Below the pieces are notes generated by a model. The model did no database searches, was not told the origin of the DNA, and worked only from the letters and a program-made list of their open reading frames with translations. Below, in pieces: positions 23,620 through 31,361 of a stretch of DNA of 46,129 bases; position 1 is the first letter of the stretch, and every line of letters starts with the position of its first letter. The DNA is taken from assembly GCA_937958075.1 (NCBI GenBank), contig CALFFB010000204.1, positions 1 to 46,129 of the forward strand. Direction: 5' to 3'. The position numbers and the translations under genes were made by a program. Origin of the DNA: an uncultured Geobacteraceae bacterium. Its GTDB lineage: Bacteria > Desulfobacterota > Desulfuromonadia > Desulfuromonadales > Geopsychrobacteraceae.

Positions 23620-25419
23620 TTAGTGTCCACCAACGGCTGCTTTGGAGCCGCGCGGAGTCCGCACGTCTTCAACCATGTGCTGGATATGCTCCGGCGGTGG
23701 CGGGGTTACCTTGCTGACGATGTACGCCGTCAGGAAGTTCAGGGCCGCACCAATGGCACCAAAGGCTTCCGGAGTGATGCCGAAGAAGGAGTTGGCACCA
23801 CCGATGAGCCCGAGGAACTCGGTGCCCTTGATGAAGAAGATCCCCTTGTGGGCAAACACGTAGAACAGGGTGACAATCAGGCCGACAGCCATGCCCCAGA
23901 TGGCGCCGTACTTGCACATGTTCTTGTTGAAAATACCCATCATCAGGGCCGGGAAGATGGAGCAGGCGGCAATACCGAAGGCCAGGGCCACGGTACCGGC
24001 GGCGAAGCCCGGAGGGTTGAGGCCCAGATAACCGGCGACGACGATGGCACCGGCCATGGAGATCTTGCCGGCGAGGAGTTCTTTTTTCTCATCCAGATCG
24101 GGCATGAAGATCTTCTTCAGCAGATCGTGGGAGATGGCCGATGAGATAGCCAGCAGCAGCCCGGCAGCTGTCGACAGGGCGGCGGCCACACCACCGGCGG
24201 CGACCAGGGCGATAACCCAGTTGGGTAGCAGGGCGATTTCCGGGTTGGCAAGAACGATAATATCGTTGTTGACGCTCAGCTCGTTGCCGTTCCAGCCGGC
24301 AGCCTGGGCTTGTGCGGCAATGGCCTGGCTCTTGTCATTGTAGTACTGGATCTTGCCGTCGTTGTTCTTGTCGGTCCAGGCCAGCAGTCCGGTGACTTCC
24401 CAACGCTTCATCCAGTCAGGGCGGTCTTCATAGACCAGGCCGGCACCCTGGGCGATCAGGGGTGCGCCGGTATTCACTTCAGGGCTCACGGTGGCATGCA
24501 GGTTCAGGCGGGCCATGGCGGCAACAGCCGGAGCGGTGGTGTAGACAATGGCGATGAACACCAGGGCCCAGCCGGCGGAGTAGCGGGCGTCAGCAACCGT
24601 CGGCACGGTGAAGAAGCGGATGATGACGTGGGGCAGACCGGCGGTACCGATCATCAGGGAGATGGTATAGACAAACATGTTCAGCTTGCTGCCGGGCACC
24701 TGGGTAGTGTATTCGGAAAAGCCCAGCTCGGTGACGACCTGATTCAGTTTGGCCAGCAGGGTGACATCCTCACCCACCAGGGAGGCGCCGAGGCCCAGCT
24801 GCGGAATCGGCACGCCGGTCAGCTGGAAGGAGATGAAGATGGCCGGAATAACGTAGGCGGACATCAGAACACAGTACTGGGCAACCTGGGTGTAGGTGAT
24901 CCCCTTCATGCCGCCGAAAACGGCGTAGCAGAAAACGATGCCCATCCCGATGTAGATGCCCATTTCGTTGGATACACCGAGGAAGCGGGAGAAGGCGACA
25001 CCGACGCCGGTCATCTGGCCGATGATGTAGGTAATGGAGGCAACCAGCAGACAGATAACCGCCATGGCGGCAGCCGATTTGGAGTAGTAGCGATCGGCGA
25101 AGAAGGCCGGCACGGTAAAGCGACCGAACTTGCGCAGATAGGGCGCGAGCATGGTGGCCATGAGCACGTAACCGCCGGTCCAGCCCATGAGGAACAGGGC
25201 GCCGCCGTAACCCATGTAGGCGATCAGGCCCGCCATGGAGATGAAGGAGGCGGCCGACATCCAGTCAGCGGCCGTGGCCATACCGTTGACAACCGGGTGG
25301 ACACCGCCACCGGCGACATAGAAATCACTGGTGCTGCCGGCGCGGGACCAGATGGCGATGCCGATGTAGAGGGCGAAGGTCGCCCCGACGACAAGATAGG
25401 TTAAAAATTGCAGACTCAT
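23620..25419 (-). CDS. Sodium:solute symporter, acetate-permease-like (first copy)
   Basis: A 599-residue SSS-family symporter of the VC_2705/ActP-like group. It shares with its neighbour paralogue the NGMATAADWMSAASFISMAG and GGMKGITYTQVAQY segments. A hydrophilic insertion in the middle carries the EF-hand/dockerin-like loop DKNNDGKI at residues 350-357. The C-terminus differs from the paralogue and ends in a short basic tail. It lies 12 nt after the DUF4212 gene and is followed by a strong terminator, so the pair is a two-gene operon. Acetate uptake is the family-based prediction and fits an acetate-oxidising Desulfuromonadales lifestyle. Confidence 0.9.
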   Translation of the reverse strand: MSLQFLTYLVVGATFALYIGIAIWSRAGSTSDFYVAGGGVHPVVNGMATAADWMSAASFISMAGLIAYMGYGGALFLMGWTGGYVLMATMLAPYLRKFGRFTVPAFFADRYYSKSAAAMAVICLLVASITYIIGQMTGVGVAFSRFLGVSNEMGIYIGMGIVFCYAVFGGMKGITYTQVAQYCVLMSAYVIPAIFISFQLTGVPIPQLGLGASLVGEDVTLLAKLNQVVTELGFSEYTTQVPGSKLNMFVYTISLMIGTAGLPHVIIRFFTVPTVADARYSAGWALVFIAIVYTTAPAVAAMARLNLHATVSPEVNTGAPLIAQGAGLVYEDRPDWMKRWEVTGLLAWTDKNNDGKIQYYNDKSQAIAAQAQAAGWNGNELSVNNDIIVLANPEIALLPNWVIALVAAGGVAAALSTAAGLLLAISSAISHDLLKKIFMPDLDEKKELLAGKISMAGAIVVAGYLGLNPPGFAAGTVALAFGIAACSIFPALMMGIFNKNMCKYGAIWGMAVGLIVTLFYVFAHKGIFFIKGTEFLGLIGGANSFFGITPEAFGAIGAALNFLTAYIVSKVTPPPPEHIQHMVEDVRTPRGSKAAVGGH

Positions 25420-25431
25420 TAGGTTGCCTCC

Positions 25432-25686
25432 TTATTCTTCGTTTACGTTGAATTTAACGTCAATCTGGCCCTGAAGTTTAGCGTAAACAAAAATCAGAGC
25501 GATAAAGACGTAAATGGAGCCCTGCTGAGCCCACCAGAAACCGAAGGGATACCCACCGACGTGGATGTTGTTCAGCGGTCCGGCAAAGATGATGCCGAAG
25601 CCATAGGAGACGACCGCCCAGACGACGAGGATGCCGCCGATCAGTTTTAATGTTGCAAACCAGTAAGCTTTGCCTTGTTCTTCCAT
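25432..25686 (-). CDS. DUF4212 small symporter partner (first copy)
   Basis: An 84-residue membrane protein of the DUF4212 family with two hydrophobic segments and the characteristic GYPFGFWWAQQGSIYVF stretch. A run of AGGAGGAG lies 4 nt before the ATG at 25686, so the longer in-frame reading from 25707 is rejected. It precedes its symporter by 12 nt. Known family context makes it the small subunit of the sodium:solute symporter. Confidence 0.92.
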   Translation of the reverse strand: MEEQGKAYWFATLKLIGGILVVWAVVSYGFGIIFAGPLNNIHVGGYPFGFWWAQQGSIYVFIALIFVYAKLQGQIDVKFNVNEE

Positions 25687-25861
25687 AAAACTCCTCCTCT
25701 TGTTCATTTGAGATGTTAACCATCAAAAGCTGCGTTTCGAGAGTTGGACCCGTGTCGATCCGGCTCCCATGGAGAATTGTTTTTGGTTTCGCGCCTCCTT
25801 TCAGATTTTGTCGTTTCTTTTTTGTGCCCCTTGTTTTGGTAGGTGAAACGTGCGCCTGTAA

Positions 25862-25894
25862 ATTTTAATCGGTATATTTGAATTCGCAATACCG
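25862..25894 (-). promoter_or_regulatory. Putative promoter overlapped by an inverted-repeat operator
   Basis: On the minus strand TTGCGA (25884-25889) and TAAAAT (25862-25867) are separated by 16 nt. An inverted repeat CGGTAT/ATACCG (25870-25875 with 25889-25894) spans the spacer and -35. It lies about 180 bp before the DUF4212-symporter operon and just after iclR. A repressor bound here would block the promoter; the IclR protein encoded next door is the obvious candidate. Confidence 0.4.
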
Positions 25895-25903
25895 TTTGAT
25901 TAT

Positions 25904-26644
25904 TTAAGTTGCCCCGCGTGAACCGTAAAGGTTGTAGCCCAGCCGTGCCGAAATCATGTCACCGGCGGCTTTCAGGGCCGGCAGTAACTCATTGGCAACC
26001 CGATGCCCATCCATGCGGAAAGTCGGGGCAACAATAGTCAAGCTGCCTGCCAGCTGCTGGCCCTGCTGGAAAAGGGGGACCGCCAGGGAGCTGCTGCCGT
26101 CGCCGAGACCGTCGTGATCGAGGCAGTAGCGCTGCTGGTAGATGCGACTGTCAGCGGGGTTTCGGGGCTGGGGAGGCGTGGTCGAAAACGCCTTCAGCAG
26201 CCTGCCCGGCGCGCAGTCGCCCAAGGGAAAACGCTGGCTGGTCAGGGGGACGACATTGACCTTCTGGTCGGTATCGGCCATTTCAAGGAACAGGGCGTCG
26301 TCATCACGGCGGACGACCAGGTAGACGGTTTCGTCGCACTGGCGAGCCAGCTGGGCCATGACCGGTCGCGCCTTGCGCAGCAGCGACATGCGGGACAGAA
26401 GTTTCTGGCTTGTTTCAAAGGCGGCCATGCCGAGCTTGTATTCGCCACTGCGGGGACCGCGCTCGACATAGCCCATATTTTCAAAGGTGGCCATCAGGCG
26501 GAACAGGCTGGCCTTGGTCATATCGAGACGCTGGCTGAGCTCTGCCAGGCTGCAGCGCTCGCCGTCGTGCGCCAGGGCTTCGAGCAGATGCAGGGCGTTC
26601 TCCACGGATCTGATGTTGTAGGATTCCTTGTCTCTGCCCGACAT
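25904..26644 (-). CDS. IclR family transcriptional regulator
   Basis: A 246-residue DNA-binding regulator. An N-terminal winged helix-turn-helix (about 10-65) contains SLAELSQRLDMTKASLFRLMATFENMGYVER-like residues, followed by the IclR effector-binding domain (about 80-240) with GDGSSSLAVPLF. IclR proteins bind small metabolites, often carboxylates or aromatic acids, and act mostly as repressors. An in-frame ATG at 26668 lacks a ribosome-binding site; the ATG at 26644 has GAGAG just upstream and is preferred. It is transcribed in the same direction as the DUF4212-symporter operon that follows after about 217 bp, which it probably controls. Confidence 0.9.
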   Translation of the reverse strand: MSGRDKESYNIRSVENALHLLEALAHDGERCSLAELSQRLDMTKASLFRLMATFENMGYVERGPRSGEYKLGMAAFETSQKLLSRMSLLRKARPVMAQLARQCDETVYLVVRRDDDALFLEMADTDQKVNVVPLTSQRFPLGDCAPGRLLKAFSTTPPQPRNPADSRIYQQRYCLDHDGLGDGSSSLAVPLFQQGQQLAGSLTIVAPTFRMDGHRVANELLPALKAAGDMISARLGYNLYGSRGAT

Positions 26645-26687
26645 CTCAACTCTCGATAAAACAAGCATTTATAAAACCGTGTATAAG

Positions 26688-26705
26688 ACAAACCCTGTTG
26701 TTTGT
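26688..26705. promoter_or_regulatory. Inverted repeat upstream of iclR, candidate operator
   Basis: ACAAAC (26688-26693) and GTTTGT (26700-26705) form a perfect 6-bp inverted repeat with a 6-nt spacer, 44 nt before the iclR start. The position suits autoregulation by IclR, but no binding consensus is available to confirm it. Confidence 0.35.
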
Positions 26706-26884
26706 TTGGGGCTGTGAAGAGACTTCTTCAGAGCATTTGTCGCGGACAGTAATACGTTGTTATAAAATTGTCAACACGTTTTTTTATTAATTATTTAAAC
26801 AGCGTTTTCAAGCCGATGACAATCGATCTTTTGAAATCTTCAAATATAAGAAATAAAAAGCAAAAAAAGACAATACACAGGTTT

Positions 26885-26912
26885 TTGTCCACACTATAAC
26901 GATGTTTATAAA
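26885..26912 (+). promoter_or_regulatory. Putative trpE promoter
   Basis: TTGTCC (26885-26890) and TATAAA (26907-26912) are separated by 16 nt, in an AT-rich context that could act as an UP element. A start near 26919 would include the Phe-rich leader ORF in the transcript. Other -10-like hexamers (for example GATAAT at 26919-26924) make the assignment uncertain. Confidence 0.4.
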
Positions 26913-27003
26913 ACTTATGATAATGACTAAATGAGTTATGATTAAGGGGTCTGCCGGCCGCCTTTACAGGTTGGTTGCCTGTCTTGACTTAGGTGTCCTG
27001 AGG

Positions 27004-27060
27004 ATGTTAAAAAACATTAGTTTTTTCGCCTTTTTCTGCTGTTTCTTTTCCTTTGTATAG
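27004..27060 (+). CDS. Phe-rich 18-residue leader ORF upstream of trpE
   Basis: An ORF of 18 codons and a TAG stop, encoding MLKNISFFAFFCCFFSFV, with seven Phe residues in 12 positions. AGGTG (26991-26995), a good match to the Shine-Dalgarno sequence, lies 8 nt before the ATG. The composition closely recalls pheA leader peptides (E. coli PheL), yet the gene that follows is trpE, which makes it unusual. The stop codon (27058-27060) overlaps the weak Shine-Dalgarno region of trpE and lies 11 nt before its ATG, so coupling or reinitiation is possible. There is no room for a terminator between them. The coding sequence is a pyrimidine-rich tract, so a chance ORF over a ribosome-loading element is the main alternative. 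Confidence 0.45.
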   Translation: MLKNISFFAFFCCFFSFV

Positions 27061-27071
27061 GTCCGGTGTGC

Positions 27072-28553
27072 ATGTACTTTCCCGATGAACAAGAATTTAT
27101 ACGGTTGGCGCAGCAGGGTAATCTGATACCCGTCTATCGCGAAATCCTGGCGGACATGGAAACCCCCGTTTCTGCATTCCGGAAGATTGATGATGGTAAA
27201 AACGCGTTTTTACTCGAATCCATCGAAGGGGGAGAAAAGTGGGCCCGCTACTCCTTTCTCGGGAGTGGCCCGTCACGGGTCCTTCGCTGTCGGGACAAGA
27301 GATATGAAATCCTGTTTGACGGGCAGCTCATTGAATCCGGGGAAACGGCAGACCCACTGGATTTTCTCCGCCAGGTGATGGGTCAGTACCAGCCGGTTGA
27401 AGTTGCCGGGCTGCCACTGTTTTATGGCGGCGCGGTGGGTTATCTCGGCTATGACATGGTGCGTTTTATCGAGACGCTGCCCGACAGCAATCCCCGTGCT
27501 GTTGGTGGCTGGGACGCCTGCTTTCTGCTGACGGAGCAGGTGCTGATTTTTGACAACATGCAGCACAAGGTGAAAATTGTTTACAATGCTCATCTGAAAG
27601 AGGGGGATGACCCGCGGGCCGCTTACACGCAGGCTCTTGAGAAGATTGATCAATTGATCGAGCAGTTGCGCCGGCCCCTGGCCTATCCGCCGCTGCCGAT
27701 GACGGCGCCGGCTGAACTGCACGTCGAGCCGAACTTTACACCTGAGGGGTTCCGTGAGGCCGTCGCCCGGTGCAAGGAATACATTCGCGCCGGTGATATT
27801 TTTCAGGTGGTTCTGTCACAGCGGTTCAGCGGTCAGCTCAGTGCTGATCCCTTCGATGTCTACCGGGCCCTGCGTACGGTCAACCCGTCGCCCTACATGT
27901 ATTTCCTGCGTTTCGGCGAGACGATTGTAGTGGGGGCTTCGCCCGAAGTTCTGGTGCGCAAGGAGGGGAATTTCGTTGATGTCCGTCCCATTGCCGGCAC
28001 CAGGCCGCGGGGAGCAACCCCGCAGGAGGATCGGGAGCTTGAGCAGCAGCTTCTGGCCGACCCGAAAGAGCTGGCGGAGCACATCATGCTGGTTGATCTG
28101 GGCCGCAATGATGTCGGGCGGGTGGCGGTTGCCGGCAGTGTCGAGGTCAGCGAACTGATGGTGGTCGAGCGTTATTCCCATGTCATGCACATTGTCTCCA
28201 ATGTCCGTGGCCGGCTGCGTCCTGAGCTGGACAGCTTTGCCGTGTTCCGCGCGGCCTTTCCTGCGGGAACCCTGACCGGGTCACCGAAAATCCGCGCCAT
28301 GGAGATTATCGATGAGCTGGAGCCGGTGCGGCGAGAGGTTTACGGTGGCGCCGTCGGCTATTTTTCCTTCAGCGGCAACATGGATCTGGCCATTGCTATC
28401 CGTACCCTGCAGATCGAAAAGGATCGGTTCCATCTGCAGGCCGGTGCCGGCATTGTTGCCGACAGCGATCCGGAAATGGAGTACCAGGAAACCCTGAACA
28501 AGGCGCGCGGGGTCAAGCGGGCCATCGATATGGCCCAGCGCGGATTGCTGTAG
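27072..28553 (+). CDS. trpE: Anthranilate synthase component I
   Basis: A 493-residue chorismate-binding enzyme that, with TrpG, makes anthranilate from chorismate and glutamine, the committed step to tryptophan. The Trp feedback motif LLES-X10-S is intact (47-50 and S61), so the enzyme should be inhibited by tryptophan. The catalytic chorismate domain includes RYSHVMHIVSNVRG and AFPAGTLTGSPK. A GTG at 27066 is a possible alternative start; the ATG at 27072 gives the family N-terminus MYFPDEQEF. It is separated from trpG by four other genes, unlike compact trp operons. A leader ORF ends 11 nt upstream. Confidence 0.96.
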   Translation: MYFPDEQEFIRLAQQGNLIPVYREILADMETPVSAFRKIDDGKNAFLLESIEGGEKWARYSFLGSGPSRVLRCRDKRYEILFDGQLIESGETADPLDFLRQVMGQYQPVEVAGLPLFYGGAVGYLGYDMVRFIETLPDSNPRAVGGWDACFLLTEQVLIFDNMQHKVKIVYNAHLKEGDDPRAAYTQALEKIDQLIEQLRRPLAYPPLPMTAPAELHVEPNFTPEGFREAVARCKEYIRAGDIFQVVLSQRFSGQLSADPFDVYRALRTVNPSPYMYFLRFGETIVVGASPEVLVRKEGNFVDVRPIAGTRPRGATPQEDRELEQQLLADPKELAEHIMLVDLGRNDVGRVAVAGSVEVSELMVVERYSHVMHIVSNVRGRLRPELDSFAVFRAAFPAGTLTGSPKIRAMEIIDELEPVRREVYGGAVGYFSFSGNMDLAIAIRTLQIEKDRFHLQAGAGIVADSDPEMEYQETLNKARGVKRAIDMAQRGLL

Positions 28554-28593
28554 ACGTGCTTTTACCCGGAGGGGGGCAGAGAGTAAGGTCTGC

Positions 28594-29622
28594 ATGATTA
28601 AGAAAATCACTCCATATCAACACCTTGTCATCTTGGTTTTCGTCGCCGTCGGGGTTGCCCTGGCCGTTTACGATTTTCAGTTGTCGCGAAAGGCCATCCG
28701 TCCCGTCCAGGTCTTTTCCGTGCATGAGCAGCTGCGCCTGGGAGAGACGATTCAGCCGGTTCCCCTTCACATTGAGCTGGATCAGGACAAGGTCGCCCTG
28801 GGTGACAGGCTGTATCATGACTCCCGCCTGTCTGCGGATAATCAGATTTCCTGCGCCACCTGTCATGACCTGAACAAGGGGGGGACCGATCAACTGGCCC
28901 TGTCGAAGGGGATCGGGGGGGCGCTGGGCAATATCAACTCCCCGACCACCTTCAACAGCGGATTCCATTTTGTCCAGTTCTGGGACGGGCGGGTGCGCAC
29001 CCTGGAGGAACAGGTCGCCGGTCCTATCCACAATCCGGTGGAAATGGGGACCACCTGGCCGGAGATTGTTGCCAAGCTGTCGCGCGACGCGGATTATCCA
29101 CGGCAGTTCGCCGCTATCTATCCCCAGGGCATAACGGCTGAAACCATTGCTGATGCCATTGCTGTCTTCGAGATGTCCCTGTATACGCCAAACGCGCCCT
29201 TTGACCGCTATCTCAGGGGAGACCAGAGCGCTATCGATGCCGACGCCGTTGCCGGTTACGCCCTGTTCCGGAAATACGGCTGTGTTGCCTGTCATCAGGG
29301 GATCAACATCGGCGGCAATATGTATCAGACCATCGGTGTCATGGAGGATTACTTCGATCATCGGGACATCAGCGAGGTCGACCTGGGGCGGTACAACGTG
29401 ACCGGGCAGGCGCGCAACAAATTTCAATTCAAGGTTCCGACCCTGCGCAATATCGCCCTGACCTTTCCCTATCTGCACGACGGTTCGGCGGAAACCCTCG
29501 CAGATGTGCTGCGGGTGATGTGGAACAGCCAGCTGGGCAGAAGTCTGGATGATGAAGAATCGCGACTTTTAATCGCCTTTCTGAAAACCCTGACGGGTGA
29601 ATATCGGGGGCGGCCCCTATGA
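28594..29622 (+). CDS. Membrane-anchored diheme cytochrome c peroxidase
   Basis: A 342-residue CcpA/MauG-family protein. An N-terminal uncleaved-looking hydrophobic segment (about 8-26) would anchor it on the periplasmic side. Two c-type heme sites are visible: CATCH (87-91) and CVACH (230-234). The family reduces hydrogen peroxide to water with electrons from cytochromes c. Its end overlaps the following diguanylate cyclase gene by 4 nt (ATGA), so the two are translationally coupled. It begins 40 nt after trpE, with no terminator seen, and is probably cotranscribed with trpE despite having no known role in tryptophan synthesis. Confidence 0.92.
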   Translation: MIKKITPYQHLVILVFVAVGVALAVYDFQLSRKAIRPVQVFSVHEQLRLGETIQPVPLHIELDQDKVALGDRLYHDSRLSADNQISCATCHDLNKGGTDQLALSKGIGGALGNINSPTTFNSGFHFVQFWDGRVRTLEEQVAGPIHNPVEMGTTWPEIVAKLSRDADYPRQFAAIYPQGITAETIADAIAVFEMSLYTPNAPFDRYLRGDQSAIDADAVAGYALFRKYGCVACHQGINIGGNMYQTIGVMEDYFDHRDISEVDLGRYNVTGQARNKFQFKVPTLRNIALTFPYLHDGSAETLADVLRVMWNSQLGRSLDDEESRLLIAFLKTLTGEYRGRPL

Positions 29623-31037
29623 AGCCGGGTCTGGTGCGTATCCTTATGGCCGGTCTTGTCGGCCTGGCCCTGCTCGGGCTGGTGCTCGACCGTTCACGTA
29701 TGGTCGATGCTGATGAGCACTACCGCTATCTGGCGGAATTGTCACAGATTCAGGAACTGGAAGTTTCCCTCAATGAGATGATCCTGCGGGCCCGTCACGC
29801 CTACCTGAATAATTACGACCCTCTGGTTGGCATCATGAACCGGCTGCGGGAGAGTGTCGAGGCCATGGGCCAGGTCCCCCGTTTTTTCGGGGCGACGGAC
29901 CGCACGCAGCTGCAACCCCTCATAGAGGGCTATGGGGTGCTGCACAAAGAGCGCGAAACCCTTGTCGAGAACTTCAAGTCGGACAACGCCGTTCTGCATA
30001 ACTCCCTCAGTTTTTTCCCCCTGGCCATCAGTGACATGGCTAGGGAACTGATGCCGGTTCGGCCGCAACTCGCCGACAGGCTCCAGCAACTGGCGCGCGA
30101 TATCCTGATTTTCAATCTGTATTCCCAGGTGGAAATGCAGCAAAGGCTGGAGCATGAGGTAGGCTCCTTGCGCCGGCTCAAGGAGTTGCCTGCCGGGATC
30201 GATCCCGTTGCCTGGCAGCGGGTGTTGCGCCACGCTGAAGTGATTCTGGAATATAAGAAGGAGCTCGATCACACGACCTCCGCCAATCTCAATCTGCCGA
30301 CCAGGGATCTGCTGCTGCGCCTGCAGAACAGGTATCAGGCTATCTACCTTGAGGCGATGAAGAGTGTTGGAAATTATCGACTGGTGCTCTATCTGATGAC
30401 GATTGTACTGGGTGCAGGTATGGCCTACAGTATGATTCATCGCTACAACGCGACAGTGGCATTGCGACAGATCAATGCCGAGCTGGAGCAGAAGGTCAGG
30501 GATCGCACAGCTGAGCTGGAACGGGTGGCGATGACCGATGAGCTGACTGGTCTGTATACCCGGCGCTTTATCTTCGAATGGCTGCGCAAGGATGTCGCCG
30601 GGATTTTACGTACCCAGGGACGGCTCGGATGTCTGATGCTGGATATCGATCACTTCAAGAAGGTCAACGACAGTTACGGGCACCTGTTCGGCGACGAGGT
30701 TTTGCGCCGTGTTGCCCACAACATCAGGGACAGTATCCGCGCCGCGGATATCGCCGGTCGTTTCGGGGGGGAGGAGTTTATTGTTCTGCTGCCGGAAGCG
30801 TCGACGGCGGGAGCGGTGCAGGTCGCTGAAAAAATTCGCCGGCTGGTCGCTGCCGCCGATGGGGAGGTCGAGGTGACCATCAGTGTCGGGGTTGCCATGT
30901 GCGACGGTCACCGGCTAGCCGCAGACCATGATGTCGACGCCTTTATCAATGCCCTGCTGCAGATGGCGGACGAAGCGCTCTACCGCGCCAAGAAACAGGG
31001 GCGCAATCAGGTGGTTGCCGCCGCCGAAACGTTGTGA
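29619..31037 (+). CDS. Membrane diguanylate cyclase (GGDEF)
   Basis: A 472-residue sensor that makes cyclic di-GMP. An N-terminal TM (about 7-24) precedes an extracytoplasmic helical domain (about 30-250) with an NYDPL motif resembling the DAHL ligand-binding fold. A second TM lies near 255-273, followed by a short coiled coil and the GGDEF domain. The active site is GGEEF (383-387), which is catalytically competent by family criteria. The RxxD product-inhibition site is RAAD (374-377), five residues upstream. Start-stop overlap with the peroxidase gene suggests a shared role, such as sensing oxidants or redox state, but this is inference. Confidence 0.92.
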   Translation: MKPGLVRILMAGLVGLALLGLVLDRSRMVDADEHYRYLAELSQIQELEVSLNEMILRARHAYLNNYDPLVGIMNRLRESVEAMGQVPRFFGATDRTQLQPLIEGYGVLHKERETLVENFKSDNAVLHNSLSFFPLAISDMARELMPVRPQLADRLQQLARDILIFNLYSQVEMQQRLEHEVGSLRRLKELPAGIDPVAWQRVLRHAEVILEYKKELDHTTSANLNLPTRDLLLRLQNRYQAIYLEAMKSVGNYRLVLYLMTIVLGAGMAYSMIHRYNATVALRQINAELEQKVRDRTAELERVAMTDELTGLYTRRFIFEWLRKDVAGILRTQGRLGCLMLDIDHFKKVNDSYGHLFGDEVLRRVAHNIRDSIRAADIAGRFGGEEFIVLLPEASTAGAVQVAEKIRRLVAAADGEVEVTISVGVAMCDGHRLAADHDVDAFINALLQMADEALYRAKKQGRNQVVAAAETL

Positions 31038-31075
31038 AGCCGGGGCAGCGTTGGTGCTGGAAGCTCCCGGTTTTG

Positions 31076-31312
31076 CTAGCCCCGGGCCGTTTTGGGCCGG
31101 GCCGGGGTCAGGGGTTCAACTTTGCCACCCACGGCTCTGACCCCACCGACAACCTCCAGAATCAGAAACGGATCGGCAGAACCTTTTTCGGCCTCGAGGA
31201 GGGCCAGTCTGGAAGCTTCTTCGTAGGCCTCACCGATGGTCGGGTGAATGCGCCGCGGTTTGCCGCCCTGTTTGCCACTGCGAAATACCATGAATCCCTG
31301 TTCAACGTTCAT
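31076..31312 (-). CDS. Small hypothetical protein on the opposite strand
   Basis: A 78-residue basic protein beginning MNVEQGFMVFRSGKQGG, with a central helical stretch (IGEAYEEASRLALLEAEKG) and a Pro/Lys-rich end. I do not recognise a family. It is convergent with the diguanylate cyclase gene and divergent from mucR, and it is the only minus-strand gene in the trp region. The ATG at 31312 is preceded by GAGAGAAAG. The frame is open further upstream to 31420, but without a better start. No membrane segment is seen. Codon content looks like that of neighbouring genes. Confidence 0.6.
   Translation of the reverse strand: MNVEQGFMVFRSGKQGGKPRRIHPTIGEAYEEASRLALLEAEKGSADPFLILEVVGGVRAVGGKVEPLTPARPKTARG
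31080..31102. other. GC-rich hairpin between convergent genes
   Basis: CCCCGGGCC (31080-31088) pairs with GGGCCGGGG (31094-31102) with one mismatch around a GTTTT loop. It lies 42 nt after the diguanylate cyclase stop and overlaps the last codons of the minus-strand gene. No T-tract follows on either strand, so it is at most a weak terminator. Confidence 0.35.
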
Positions 31313-31361
31313 TGCTTTCTCTCTTTTGCGCTCTGATCCTGATTGCCGCCGGCATTGTCTT

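Larger units (their letters stand above)
26645..27003. other. AT-rich divergent intergenic region between iclR and trpE
   Basis: This 360-bp region is visibly AT-rich against GC-rich neighbours and holds the regulatory sites for both divergent genes. A TTGTCC-16-TATAAA promoter pattern (26885-26912) faces trpE. An imperfect palindrome pairs 26920-26928 with 26934-26942. A small hairpin pairs ACAGG (26966-26970) with CCTGT (26978-26982). T/A-step-rich runs occupy most of 26755-26880. No additional gene is supported apart from the leader ORF that begins at 27004. Confidence 0.6.

Noticed and set aside
26645..27003. Horizontally acquired AT-rich insertion
   Set aside because: No coding sequence, repeats or mobile-element ends were found; promoter-rich intergenic DNA explains the composition.
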